NCBI GenBank assembly: GCA_030412945.1 | Contig: JAUHJS010000008.1 | Span: 157,085-221,084, forward strand | DNA: 64,000 bases | Source of the DNA: Shiella aurantiaca | Lineage (GTDB): Bacteria > Bacteroidota > Bacteroidia > Cytophagales > Cyclobacteriaceae | Direction of reading: 5' to 3' | Part shown: piece after piece, positions 53,321-64,000 of the stretch | How the letters are laid out: each line of letters begins with the position of its first letter | How positions within the stretch are numbered: position 1 is the stretch's first letter | Made by a program: the position numbers and the translations under genes | The notes under the pieces: generated by a model | The model's database searches: none | The model's input: the letters and a program-made list of their open reading frames with translations, nothing else | What the model was told of the DNA's origin: nothing

Positions 53321-54799
53321 ATGGAAACTCATGTGCCTATCAACGAAGCCAATGTCCGACTGATTTTTGGTCTCAAACTGAAACAACTCCGGCTTGACAA
53401 AGGCCTCTCGCAATCGGAAATGGCCAAGCGGACCGATATCTCGGTGAGCTACCTGAATGAAATTGAGAAGGGAAAGAAATTCCCCAAACCCGAGAAAATC
53501 GCTCAACTTGCCGATAGCCTGTCGGTGAGTTACGATTGGCTGGTTTCCTTGCAGCTGAGTAAAAACCTAGCCCCTATTGGGGAGTTGCTTAAATCGCCCA
53601 TACTCAATGAGCTTCCGCTGGATGTATTCGGAATTGACCGCAGTCAACTCTTCGATTTGCTGAGCAGTGCACCCGTAAAGTTGAATGCTTTTATCAATAC
53701 TCTTATCGAGATTGGTCGTAACTATGGCATGCGCGTGGAGCATTTTTATTTTTCCGCGCTGCGTTCCTTTCAGGAGCTGCACGAGAATTATTTTGAAGAA
53801 ATAGAACAAGCGGTAGATAAGGCCACCCAAGAGTTTGCCATAACGCGCCCTGTTATCTCCGCTCAGTTAGTCCAGATTTTACAAGAGCATTATCATTACC
53901 AAATAGACGAAGAAGGACTAAGTGCCCAGCCCGAACTGCAAGGCTTGCGTTCGGTAATTTTGCCGGGCAAAAAACCACGGCTGCTATTAAACAAACAACT
54001 GAGCGATACGCAGCGGGGCTTTATTTTGGCAAGAGAGCTGGGTTTTCAGTACATGGGCATTACCGATAGGTCGTATACTACCAGTTGGGTGGAGGTAAGC
54101 AATTTTGAACAAGTACTGAATAACTTTAAAGGCTCATATTTTGCCTGCGCCCTATTTCTGGAGAAAGATGCTTTGGTAGAAGAAATCAAGGCCTGTATGC
54201 AAGAGAAAAACGTATCTGTAGAGGCATTGCGGGCTATTATGCAGAAGAACCAAGTCTCTCCTGAGATGCTCATGCATCGCCTCACCAACCTGCTTCCGCG
54301 AAATTTTGGTATCAGTGAGCTTTTCTTTTTGCGCTTTAGCAATACGGTGGGTACCCAGCATTTTGAACTGACCAAAGAAATGCACCTTTCCGGCCTGCAC
54401 AATCCGCACACCAATATGCTTAATGAACATTACTGCCGCAGGTGGGTAGCTATTCATATCTTACAAAACCTGAAAGGTGATGAAACCGAACCGCTCATTA
54501 AACTACAAAGAAGCAAATACATCGGTAGCGAGCGCGAATACCTTATCATCAGTATGGCGCAGCCCGCCCTTAAGGGAGGAAAGGTCAATAATAGCGTATC
54601 CATTGGCTTGCTACTTACCGATAGCCTTAAAAAGAAAGTGAAATTCTGGAACGATCCTTCCATCCCTATCCGTATGGTAGGCGAAACCTGCGAGCGCTGT
54701 ATGGCCACCGATTGTCAGGAGCGCGTAGAAAAACCTTTGCAAATTATCCGCCAGCAACGGATAGAAAATATGAAAATGGCCCTGAAAGGATTGAGTTGA
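53321..54799 (+). CDS. XRE-family regulator of the ScfR/RamB type (glyoxylate shunt control)
   Basis: A 492-residue regulator. N-terminal HTH_3 (about residues 10-75: LKQLRLDKGLSQSEMAKRTDISVSYLNEIEKGKKFPKPEKIAQLADSLSVSYDWL). A middle peptidase-like (ImmA/IrrE-like) region follows, with RGFILARELGFQYMG in which the HExxH is degenerate. The C-terminal DUF2083 short-chain-fatty-acyl regulator domain has the Cys cluster GETCERCMATDCQ. ScfR/RamB proteins sense acyl-CoA and control acetate and propionate genes, which fits the divergent aceBA operon. Metal or peptidase activity is not expected because the catalytic Glu/His pattern is missing. Confidence 0.88.
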   Translation: METHVPINEANVRLIFGLKLKQLRLDKGLSQSEMAKRTDISVSYLNEIEKGKKFPKPEKIAQLADSLSVSYDWLVSLQLSKNLAPIGELLKSPILNELPLDVFGIDRSQLFDLLSSAPVKLNAFINTLIEIGRNYGMRVEHFYFSALRSFQELHENYFEEIEQAVDKATQEFAITRPVISAQLVQILQEHYHYQIDEEGLSAQPELQGLRSVILPGKKPRLLLNKQLSDTQRGFILARELGFQYMGITDRSYTTSWVEVSNFEQVLNNFKGSYFACALFLEKDALVEEIKACMQEKNVSVEALRAIMQKNQVSPEMLMHRLTNLLPRNFGISELFFLRFSNTVGTQHFELTKEMHLSGLHNPHTNMLNEHYCRRWVAIHILQNLKGDETEPLIKLQRSKYIGSEREYLIISMAQPALKGGKVNNSVSIGLLLTDSLKKKVKFWNDPSIPIRMVGETCERCMATDCQERVEKPLQIIRQQRIENMKMALKGLS

Positions 54800-54855
54800 T
54801 GTAACCTTTCGGAAGCAATATCGGTCTAAGCCTCTAGTAAGTCAAAAACCCCCTT

Positions 54856-57738
54856 ATGAAAACAACACTACTAACTGTCCTCAGCCTGCTGATGATGCAT
54901 GCAGGATTTTCTCAAACCTATTTCCAACAAGAGGTGGATTATCAGATAGCCGTACGGTTGGATGACCAGAAACATCAGCTGCATGCCTTTGCCACTATCG
55001 AATACACCAATAATTCTCCCGATGAACTGAGCTTTATTTATTTTCACCTTTGGCCCAATGCCTATAAGAATGAAGAAACAGCCTTAGCGCAGCAGTTTCT
55101 ACGAACGGGTTCCGACCGTTTTGCCTTCAGTGCCGATAGTTTGAAAGGCTATATCGACAGCCTCGATTTCAAAGCCGAAGGCCAAGCCTTGCGCTGGGAA
55201 TATGATGCGAAATATATTGATGTGGCCAAGGTATATTTCAATCAGCCACTAAAGCCACAGCAAAGCATTCGCATTACCACGCCTTTCCGAGTGCAGATTC
55301 CCGGGGAATTCAGCCGACTGGGCCACGTAGGCCAGGGCTACCAAATTACCCAGTGGTATCCTAAGCCGGCCGTTTACGATGCCAAAGGCTGGCATCCTAT
55401 TCCTTATCTCGATATGGGCGAATTCTATTCGGAATTTGGGAGCTTTGAGGTGAAAATAACGCTTCCTAAAAACTACAAAGTAGCCGCTACGGGCGTGCTG
55501 CAAGAAGAAGCCGAAAAACAATGGCTGATGGAGCAAGTGGCCGCCACCGAAGCTTTGAAAGAATATCCAAGCGACAAAAGCTTTCCTCCTTCTTCTTTGG
55601 AATTCAAAACCCTAACCTTTGTTCAAGATTCCATTCACGATTTTGCCTGGTTTGCTGATAAGCGTTATTTGGTGAGCAAAAGCCAAGTGAAATTGGAAAG
55701 TGGTAAGAAAGTCGACAGCTGGGCTTTTTACCTAGGCTCAAAAGCGCATTTGTGGAATAAGGCCACCATGTATATCGATAGTGCCTTGTATTATTATTCC
55801 AAATGGGTGGGCGACTATCCGTATTCACATGCCACGGCTGTTCAAGGCGCTTTGCTGGCCGGAGGCGGAATGGAGTATCCCATGATTACCGTGATTTCTG
55901 CAGGGAGTTCCGATTTCGAGCTGGATCAAGTGGTGACACATGAAGTAGGGCACAACTGGTTTTACGGAATTTTGGGAAGCAACGAACGCGACCACGCATG
56001 GATGGACGAAGGCTTCAACTCCTTTGTGGAGAACCGCTATATGCTAACACGCTATCCCAAGGCCACTTTTGAGAATGTGGTCGGAAAGGTGAAACCCATG
56101 CAATGGGCGCATATTCCGTCCACGCCTTATCACCGTTTCCATGCTTTATTGGGGATATTGCCAGCTTCATACGGAAAGCAGGAAGTGGTAAACACCAGTT
56201 CCAATGACCTCAGCAGCATGAACTATGGTTTGTTGTCGTATCACAGAACGTCTACCTTACTTACCTATTTAAAAGCCTATTTGGGTGAAGAAACCTTCGA
56301 CCGCTGTATGCATACCTATTTTGAGCGTTGGAAATTCAAACACCCCAGTCCGCAGGATGTACAAAAGGTATTTGAGGAGGTTTCAGGTAAAAACCTTAGC
56401 TGGTTCTTTGGTGATTTATTCAATAGCCTCGATCAGATAGACTATGCCTTGCAAAAGGTGGAGAAAAAGGGAGATTCCTATGCAATCCGTGTGAAAAATG
56501 GGGGCGATATCGCTTCGCCTTTTGTGGTAGATGTAGTGAAGGGAGATGTTTCCATAGCCCAGCACTGGTTCGATGGCCATGAAGGCGTGAAGGAATACAG
56601 CATTCCGTATGCTGAGGCCGATCGCTTGGTGATTAACTATGCCTACGATATCCCTGAAATCCGCTTGGAAAATAACAGCTACGAAACCAAAGGTCTTTTA
56701 CCACGCTTGGAGCCTTTGAGCATGAATCTGCTGACCGGAATTTCCAACCACTCGCAAAAGAAAATCTATTTCTTGCCCGCCATTGGTGCCAATACCGAAG
56801 ATCAGTTCTTACTGGGCGCTGCCCTGCACAATTTGGATGTACAAGGCGCTCGCTTCAATTATTTTCTGGCTCCTATGTATAGCTTTGGCCGACAAGAATT
56901 GGCCGGAAACGCCTTGTTAAAGTATGATTTCTTAGGGAAAAGCACCACGTTTAATAAAGTTCGCCTGATGGGTCAAGCCAAGCGCTTTGCCGGATTCACC
57001 AAACTGAGTCCTTCATTAACCGGATTTTTCGGGAACAAGCGCCTGCATTATCTGCAAATGCAATACAATTATGTAGAGCAAAATTCACTGGCAACTCAGC
57101 TGAATTCTTATCAGTGGTTGAGCGCCCATTATCAATTGTATAAAAAGAATGCCCTCGTGCAGCATCAGATCGATGCCGAATGGAATGCAGGCTTGGCCAA
57201 CAGTCCATTTCAGACTCTCGAATTGGGTTATTCTTACAAGCGAAAACTCAGCAGCAAAGCGAGCTTGAGCACGCATTGGTTTGGAGGACTAATGCTGCAA
57301 GATGAGGTGAATAACGGATTTTTCAATTTCTATACCGCTTCCAGTCCCGATTATGGCATGAATTACTATATGACAGACCGCGTACAATCAGGCGACTGGG
57401 GATGGTTTGGCAATAGCCTTTTGCTCAATGACCAAGGACGGATGAAGGCGGTAAACGTAGGCGCGCAAGACTATTTACTGAGCACCAGCTGGGAGTATGA
57501 GCGTACAGGAAAGAATTGGGGTGCCTTTGCCGATGCCGCTTTGGTAGATGGAGAGGCTTATTACGATGCGGGACTCTTCCTAAAAGCAGGATTTATTAAA
57601 GTATACCTACCCGCTTTGAGCAATGCCTATACCCAGCAAACGCCCGATTCGTTTAAAGAATGGGCCAATTCCATCCGCTTCTCGGCCACTATCAATACCG
57701 AGCAAGTTTGGAACAACCTGGATAAGTTAATTGATTAA
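54856..57738 (+). CDS. Secreted M1-family metallopeptidase
   Basis: A 960-residue exported aminopeptidase-like protein. Signal peptide MKTTLLTVLSLLMMHAGFSQ. The N-terminal beta domain is followed by the catalytic domain with zinc motif VVTHEVGHNWFYGIL (HEVGH, about residue 363) and the second ligand in DEGFNSFVE. GGGMEYP is a variant of the aminopeptidase GAMEN exopeptidase motif. The last 300 residues are beta-rich and lack a clear sorting signal. It probably digests peptides outside the cell or in the periplasm. Convergent with DUF1761, ending at a strong terminator. Confidence 0.88.
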   Translation: MKTTLLTVLSLLMMHAGFSQTYFQQEVDYQIAVRLDDQKHQLHAFATIEYTNNSPDELSFIYFHLWPNAYKNEETALAQQFLRTGSDRFAFSADSLKGYIDSLDFKAEGQALRWEYDAKYIDVAKVYFNQPLKPQQSIRITTPFRVQIPGEFSRLGHVGQGYQITQWYPKPAVYDAKGWHPIPYLDMGEFYSEFGSFEVKITLPKNYKVAATGVLQEEAEKQWLMEQVAATEALKEYPSDKSFPPSSLEFKTLTFVQDSIHDFAWFADKRYLVSKSQVKLESGKKVDSWAFYLGSKAHLWNKATMYIDSALYYYSKWVGDYPYSHATAVQGALLAGGGMEYPMITVISAGSSDFELDQVVTHEVGHNWFYGILGSNERDHAWMDEGFNSFVENRYMLTRYPKATFENVVGKVKPMQWAHIPSTPYHRFHALLGILPASYGKQEVVNTSSNDLSSMNYGLLSYHRTSTLLTYLKAYLGEETFDRCMHTYFERWKFKHPSPQDVQKVFEEVSGKNLSWFFGDLFNSLDQIDYALQKVEKKGDSYAIRVKNGGDIASPFVVDVVKGDVSIAQHWFDGHEGVKEYSIPYAEADRLVINYAYDIPEIRLENNSYETKGLLPRLEPLSMNLLTGISNHSQKKIYFLPAIGANTEDQFLLGAALHNLDVQGARFNYFLAPMYSFGRQELAGNALLKYDFLGKSTTFNKVRLMGQAKRFAGFTKLSPSLTGFFGNKRLHYLQMQYNYVEQNSLATQLNSYQWLSAHYQLYKKNALVQHQIDAEWNAGLANSPFQTLELGYSYKRKLSSKASLSTHWFGGLMLQDEVNNGFFNFYTASSPDYGMNYYMTDRVQSGDWGWFGNSLLLNDQGRMKAVNVGAQDYLLSTSWEYERTGKNWGAFADAALVDGEAYYDAGLFLKAGFIKVYLPALSNAYTQQTPDSFKEWANSIRFSATINTEQVWNNLDKLID

Positions 57739-57741
57739 ATC

Positions 57742-57774
57742 AAAAAGGGGAGCCGATACTGAGCTCCCCTTTTT
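57742..57774. terminator. Bidirectional terminator
   Basis: 12-bp arms AAAAAGGGGAGC (57742-57753) and GCTCCCCTTTTT (57763-57774), between convergent M1 peptidase and DUF1761 genes. Confidence 0.9.
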
Positions 57775-57776
57775 AT

Positions 57777-58184
57777 TTATTTCCAAGCGCCTAATATCAC
57801 GCCCATAAGCGTGAGGGCCACCGTGCTATAGCCTGCATTGATCAGCCAAAGGGTAAAAGATTTTTGCTCATACAAATAGTGCATACCCACGAAAGTGCCT
57901 ACCCAGCCAAATCCGGTCAAGAAACCATACATGGCGCCTTCTTGTACGCCAATGCTGGGGTCATTCATAAAAAAGGCCAGATTAACCGAGGCGATTAGCC
58001 CGCAAAGAAAAGCCAAGCCAAAGATTTTTGCCATGTTACCGCCTTGCACATCGGCATCGGTCAGTTTGTTTTCACGCATCCAGGCTTTGCCAAATACAGC
58101 CGGGGCATACCAGATACCGCCCACCGCAAAACAAGAAACGGCAGCCACTAGCACCGCCCACCAGTTGATTGTACTCATGTCCAT
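57777..58184 (-). CDS. DUF1761-family membrane protein
   Basis: A 135-residue protein with four predicted helices. The start INWWAVLVAAVSCFAVGGIWYAPAVFGKAWMRENKLTDADVQGGNMAKIFGLAF matches DUF1761 closely (conserved G-x-x-W-Y-x-P-x-x-F-G-K-x-W). Function unknown. An internal ATG at 58178 is an equally likely start. Confidence 0.85.
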   Translation of the reverse strand: MDMSTINWWAVLVAAVSCFAVGGIWYAPAVFGKAWMRENKLTDADVQGGNMAKIFGLAFLCGLIASVNLAFFMNDPSIGVQEGAMYGFLTGFGWVGTFVGMHYLYEQKSFTLWLINAGYSTVALTLMGVILGAWK

Positions 58185-58274
58185 AAATAAGGTTTTGTTT
58201 AGGTTTTACTCTTCAATTTACTGAAAATCTTAAACAAGAGATGAGTTGAAGCACCTCTTTTTGGTTGAGTACCT

Positions 58275-58751
58275 TTATTTGGGCCGGATGGGAATCCAGA
58301 TTTCTTCTTCTGAATCAGGGTCATTGTTTTTGTACTTTTCTCCTAATACCTCAAAATGCGGTCTATCATCCAAATCATAATCGGAAGAGGGCAACCAAGT
58401 GCCCAGAATGTATTGAAAAATAGAAGGGTCTGAGGACAAGCCTTTGTAGTGAAATACAGCATACGTACCACCCACTAAGGTAAATGTTTCCATTTCGATT
58501 GGCACCTGCTCAAAATCTACTACCTCGAGAGCCGCCCATCGTTCAAATTCATTCTTTGGATGAAAATGAGTAAAATGGTTTGGACCATAAATGACCATTG
58601 AAATCAGGTCACCGGAAATAGGCTGGGCAATCTCCTTTCGCCTGGGGAGAAAACTTTTCCACAACTCACCAATCCTATACTCGGCAAAGCTCATGCGTAG
58701 CCGTTTGCCAATCAGTTTCTTTTCATTTATCGTTTCTATTCTGGGAATCAT
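58275..58751 (-). CDS. GyrI-like / effector-binding domain protein
   Basis: A 158-residue stand-alone effector-binding domain of the AraC-binding/GyrI (SOUL-like) fold. It has the start PRIETINEKKLIGKRLRMSF, the central LISMVIYG and W-A-A-L-E-V, then GTYAVFHYKG and the family ending DLDDRPHFEVLGEKYKNNDPDSEEEIWIPI. Such proteins bind small amphipathic molecules or gyrase inhibitors; no DNA-binding part is present. Single gene. Confidence 0.82.
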   Translation of the reverse strand: MIPRIETINEKKLIGKRLRMSFAEYRIGELWKSFLPRRKEIAQPISGDLISMVIYGPNHFTHFHPKNEFERWAALEVVDFEQVPIEMETFTLVGGTYAVFHYKGLSSDPSIFQYILGTWLPSSDYDLDDRPHFEVLGEKYKNNDPDSEEEIWIPIRPK

Positions 58752-58781
58752 TGGCTCTTGAAAATGAGGTTGGTAAATTAC

Positions 58782-59834
58782 TTATAAGGCCAATTTAGCC
58801 TCTTTATTCCGCGTAAGCGCCCATAAAGCTTCCGCTTTTTGAATAAGCGCAGCTAGTTCGCGCGGATGAATGGCCTGCTTAGGATCATCACCAATGCCTT
58901 TTTGTGCCTCAATATGGCTCTCAATAATCAGCCCATCGGCTCCATACGCCATGGCAGCCAGCGAGGTGGCCGCTACGTATTTGGCTCGGCCTACCGAGTG
59001 CGAAGGGTCTACCACCACAGGCGCCCATGTTTTTTCTTTGAGCAAGGGTGTAATACTTTCATCGGGATGATTGCGGTAGCCTTCCATTTTCGGTACCGTA
59101 CCACGCGGACAAAGCATTACATTCGGATTTCCGCCAGCCGCAATGTATTCCGCAGCGGCAATAAACTCACTCACCGGCCCCATACTCATCGAGCGCTTGA
59201 GCAGCACCACCGTATTCGTATTGGCTGTGAGTTCGCCCACTTTGCGTAGTAGGGAGTAGTTGAGCGCATTGCGCGTACCAATTTGCAAAATATCCACCTG
59301 TGCTTCCATGGCCACCATTAGCTGGTGTTCGTCCATCACTTCGGTATCTATGGGCAATCCGGTTTGGGCGCGCGCTTCTACCAATATTTTCATACTGCTA
59401 TCATCTCCTTGGAAAGAATAAGGCATGGTGCGCGGTTTCCACACACCCCCGCGAATAGCTTTTGCACCCGCTTCTTTCACTGCATGGGCCGTTTCCAGAA
59501 AGTAGTTGGGATTGGCCGGGTCGATAGTACACTGTCCCGCTATGATAAAGGGGCTCTCGCCCATGATATGCTTCCCGATGCGGATTTGATGAGAGGCCAG
59601 CTCGCTATGGATATCCATCAGCTTATAAGGCGAATCCACCGCATCGAAGCGATCGATATAGGAAAGGCCTAATATCCGATTCACCATTACCTGTTCGCGT
59701 TCCTCGCCTAGTACGGCATAAATGGTGCGGTGAAAGCCTACGATGGCCTGCAGTTTACAGCCGTATTGTTGTACAATGTCTTCCACTTCCCGTAGCTGAA
59801 CGGGCGTTAGTTCTGATTCCTTAGGTATGATCAT
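58782..59834 (-). CDS. aroF: 3-deoxy-7-phosphoheptulonate (DAHP) synthase, AroFI type
   Basis: A 350-residue class I-beta DAHP synthase: an N-terminal ferredoxin-like regulatory domain (about 1-75) and a KDOPS-like TIM barrel. Motifs include FIIAGQCTIDPANP, AIRGGVWKPRTMPYSFQG, NTNTVVLLKRSM and VDPSHSVGRAKYV. It condenses PEP and erythrose-4-phosphate as the first step of aromatic amino acid synthesis. The regulatory domain implies feedback by Tyr or Phe (or by prephenate). Single gene. Confidence 0.92.
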   Translation of the reverse strand: MIIPKESELTPVQLREVEDIVQQYGCKLQAIVGFHRTIYAVLGEEREQVMVNRILGLSYIDRFDAVDSPYKLMDIHSELASHQIRIGKHIMGESPFIIAGQCTIDPANPNYFLETAHAVKEAGAKAIRGGVWKPRTMPYSFQGDDSSMKILVEARAQTGLPIDTEVMDEHQLMVAMEAQVDILQIGTRNALNYSLLRKVGELTANTNTVVLLKRSMSMGPVSEFIAAAEYIAAGGNPNVMLCPRGTVPKMEGYRNHPDESITPLLKEKTWAPVVVDPSHSVGRAKYVAATSLAAMAYGADGLIIESHIEAQKGIGDDPKQAIHPRELAALIQKAEALWALTRNKEAKLAL

Positions 59835-62360
<2,526 letters not shown>

Positions 62361-62381
62361 TTTCTCAATAGTTCTCATTAC

Positions 62382-62415
62382 AAAAAGGTGGCCCAGCAGT
62401 GGGTCACCTTTTTTT
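62382..62415 (+). terminator. Terminator of katG
   Basis: AAAAAGGTG-G-CCCA with TGGG-T-CACCTTTTTTT: arms 62382-62395 and 62400-62413 around GCAG with one mismatch, followed by a T run. Confidence 0.85.
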
Positions 62416-62466
62416 GTGGGTTTTAAGGAGGTTAGGGCCAGATTTGGCAAAGACTGAAGAGTTCAT

Positions 62467-62522
62467 CTAGCGCGCGTTTGCAGCGTGTTAATTCCCCTTC
62501 TCTAGCGCGCGTTTCGCGTGTA
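62467..62522. repeat. REP-like direct repeats (two copies)
   Basis: Copy A, CTAGCGCGCGTTTGCAGCGTG (62467-62487), and copy B, CTAGCGCGCGTTTCGCGTGTA (62502-62522), share the core CTAGCGCGCGTTT. High GC and self-complementary in an AT-rich setting. Such sequences are the substrates of REP-associated tyrosine transposases, but none is seen in the window. Confidence 0.6.
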
Positions 62523-62595
62523 TCCCAAATAGAACACTTATTGGCAAAATAACTACTTTAACTCGACAAGTTCTTTACTTTATGTTTTAACTATG

Positions 62596-62619
62596 CACAC
62601 GCGAAACGCGTGCGCTAGC
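62596..62619. repeat. REP-like repeat, inverted copy
   Basis: ACACGCGAAACGCG (within 62596-62610) plus TGCGCTAG (62611-62618) is the inverse of copy B (62502-62522) with a 2-nt insertion. Copies B and C face each other across 73 bp, forming a long hairpin next to the stop of the gene at 62626. Confidence 0.6.
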
Positions 62620-62625
62620 AAGGGT

Positions 62626-63897
62626 TTATTCCACTTGGCTTTCAAGATATTTTAGTAACACCTTCACGCCAATATCCTCGGCATGTTTAACCGCTTTTCT
62701 CCCTGTTTTGAAGATAAAGGATTTTAACTTGTTTAAAGCAACTTTTTTTTCTTCACTCGGTATTTCTGAGTCTCTTAAAATTTCCAAGTTAGTCTTTACC
62801 TCAGGAAGCTTAGATTTCTCAGAGTACTTGGTTGCTAATTCAAGTATTTGGTATTCCTGCTTAGAAAACCGATTCATATCATCCATCAAAAGGATGTTGG
62901 TAGTGGAATTAGGTTTTTCCGAGCTAAACAGCATGAGTTCTCTAGAACTTAAATTAATATCGCTTTCAATGAGCCTGTTTTCGAATTCTTGTTTAAGGCT
63001 CAGTTCGATTTTTTGTTTTTGATGGTTAATGTCAAGAAGTAATCTTTTGTATTTCTTTGAGAATTCTTTTATTATCTCAATAGCTTCAGCTGTATCAAAC
63101 TCGTTTTCTTGAAGGTGGCTTAGGACTTCATCTGGTGATGATACACATAGTGACACAAAGTCATCGAATCTTGTAAGTGCTTCTTGAAAATTGGATTCAT
63201 TTAGTTTTTCTTCCTTAACTTTAAAGTCAAAGTTTTTTCCTTGATGTCCTGGCCTAATTTCTATTGATAATTTGATTTTTTCTATACGTTCGAGATAAGA
63301 TTGAAATATCTTAAGAAATTGATCAAACTCCTCATTTAAATACTGCTCGTCAGATACGTACAAAGAGAAAATTATATCATTACTCAAATTTTTGATAAAG
63401 TTTTCAATTCTTGGTTCCAGTTCACTCTTGCTATGAAATGTACAAAGCTCAATTTTAGCTTCTAGAAGTGAATCAATGAAATTTGATATTTCTTGTTTCC
63501 GAGATTGATAGTCTTTAATTCTGTCTAATCCCAGCTTATACTTTTTGATAATTGAGCGAAGGTGAGTGATTCGCCCACTTAAAAGACGATATTCTGAATC
63601 AGCCCAGAGCTCGCCCCTTTCAATGTCCTTGGCTTCATATTTACTAAATTTTGACTCAGCATCTACTAGGTCTTTTGAAAGGTTTTTTATAGCCTTTTTA
63701 AGTTTTGGCTCTGAAACATACTCTTTTGAATCATAATCATAATAATTGAAATTTTCGTTTATGTTTTCTTCAAAGCAGATGACCAAGTTTTTGGTTTTTT
63801 CTAGTGTTTCTAGGAACAGTTCCCATGATTTTTGATATTCGAATTTTGTAGCTTGTAAAAATAGAGGAGTGGTTAAGTAGACCAAGACCGCATGCAC
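62626..63897 (-). CDS. Coiled-coil protein of unknown function
   Basis: A 423-residue protein, very rich in Glu and Lys with long heptad-like helices over most of its length. The opening MHAVLVYLTTPLFL is hydrophobic and the ATG start is uncertain. A conserved-looking C-terminal part reads FIFKTGRKAVKHAEDIGVKVLLKYLESQ. I recognise no domain. Markedly AT-rich compared with katG and flanked on its 3' side by REP-like repeats, so it may be an acquired gene. The other neighbour lies outside the window. Confidence 0.65.
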   Translation of the reverse strand: MHAVLVYLTTPLFLQATKFEYQKSWELFLETLEKTKNLVICFEENINENFNYYDYDSKEYVSEPKLKKAIKNLSKDLVDAESKFSKYEAKDIERGELWADSEYRLLSGRITHLRSIIKKYKLGLDRIKDYQSRKQEISNFIDSLLEAKIELCTFHSKSELEPRIENFIKNLSNDIIFSLYVSDEQYLNEEFDQFLKIFQSYLERIEKIKLSIEIRPGHQGKNFDFKVKEEKLNESNFQEALTRFDDFVSLCVSSPDEVLSHLQENEFDTAEAIEIIKEFSKKYKRLLLDINHQKQKIELSLKQEFENRLIESDINLSSRELMLFSSEKPNSTTNILLMDDMNRFSKQEYQILELATKYSEKSKLPEVKTNLEILRDSEIPSEEKKVALNKLKSFIFKTGRKAVKHAEDIGVKVLLKYLESQVE

Positions 63898-64000
63898 TTC
63901 TGTAGGCTCCCCCTTTTTAGTACGTATCTAAAGTAGACTTTTTTATATTCATTTTCAATCTATCATCAAAACATCAGGGACAGAGTGGAGCGTAGCGGAA

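Noticed and set aside
62467..62619. CRISPR array
   Set aside because: Only three copies, one inverted, with unequal spacing of 14 and 73 bp and no cas genes; fits REP-like elements.

Overview
The window is chromosomal DNA from a member of the Bacteroidota, most likely a free-living aerobe of the Flavobacteriia/Cytophagia type; I cannot name a genus. The evidence is a TonB-dependent receptor with a carboxypeptidase-like N-terminal domain, a Bacteroidota-type Wza/Wzc/CpsB exopolysaccharide cluster, LytS/LytTR signalling, a SemiSWEET, A-rich leaders without Shine-Dalgarno sequences, and promoters of the form TTTG-N20-TAnnTTTG (clearest at 19578-19609, 31707-31738 and 53138-53168). Most genes are ordinary, moderate-GC core genes on both strands, with bidirectional terminators between convergent genes.

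Layout. 1-6334 (minus): exopolysaccharide operon (glycosyltransferase, Wza-like lipoprotein, Wzc-like tyrosine autokinase, CpsB-like phosphatase, SDR epimerase) and the start of a TPR protein. 6524-8474: SirB2-like/cytochrome c fusion, hflX and tRNA-Arg(CCU). 8521-11622: MarR regulator divergent from a TonB receptor, with two palindromes between them. 11688-16100: M24 peptidase, murI, NfeD-like protein and flotillin. 16930-22921: M14 carboxypeptidase, a four-gene operon ending in a small winged-helix regulator, a VOC protein and a CvfB-like protein. 22937-31702: glyA-tatC-rpiB, rluD, an EamA transporter, a PLP desulfhydrase, a class IV aminotransferase with a sulfotransferase-like partner, and rluF. 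35603-43895: MFS transporter, Pif1-like helicase, SemiSWEET, a histidine-kinase remnant, DEAD-box helicase, cold-shock protein, nitroreductase and a sensor kinase. 44108-50134: LiaF-like protein with a LytS/LytTR pair, a TetR-controlled ABC exporter operon and a small secreted protein. 50214-54799: glyoxylate shunt (aceB-aceA) divergent from its likely XRE/ScfR-type regulator, with three inverted repeats between them. 54856-62360: M1 peptidase, DUF1761, GyrI-like protein, DAHP synthase and katG. 62467-63897: REP-like repeats and an unknown coiled-coil gene.

The most unusual content is a set of low-GC gene cassettes. At 31850-35591 three consecutive units (GNAT acetyltransferase + PLD-LRR protein; HNH nuclease; lipoprotein) lie next to one another, and a further single unit sits at 16101-16866 directly after the flotillin stop codon. 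In the clearest cases the first 8-16 bases of a unit are the inverse complement of bases just after its last stop codon (14/16, 12/15 and 8/8 matches). Each is followed by a hairpin-forming region of about 125 nt, with paired arms interrupted by small bulges. This is the geometry of integron attC cassettes, but the ends do not fit the canonical GTTRRRY core and no integrase is in the window. I regard this as the best candidate for an under-described mobile system here.
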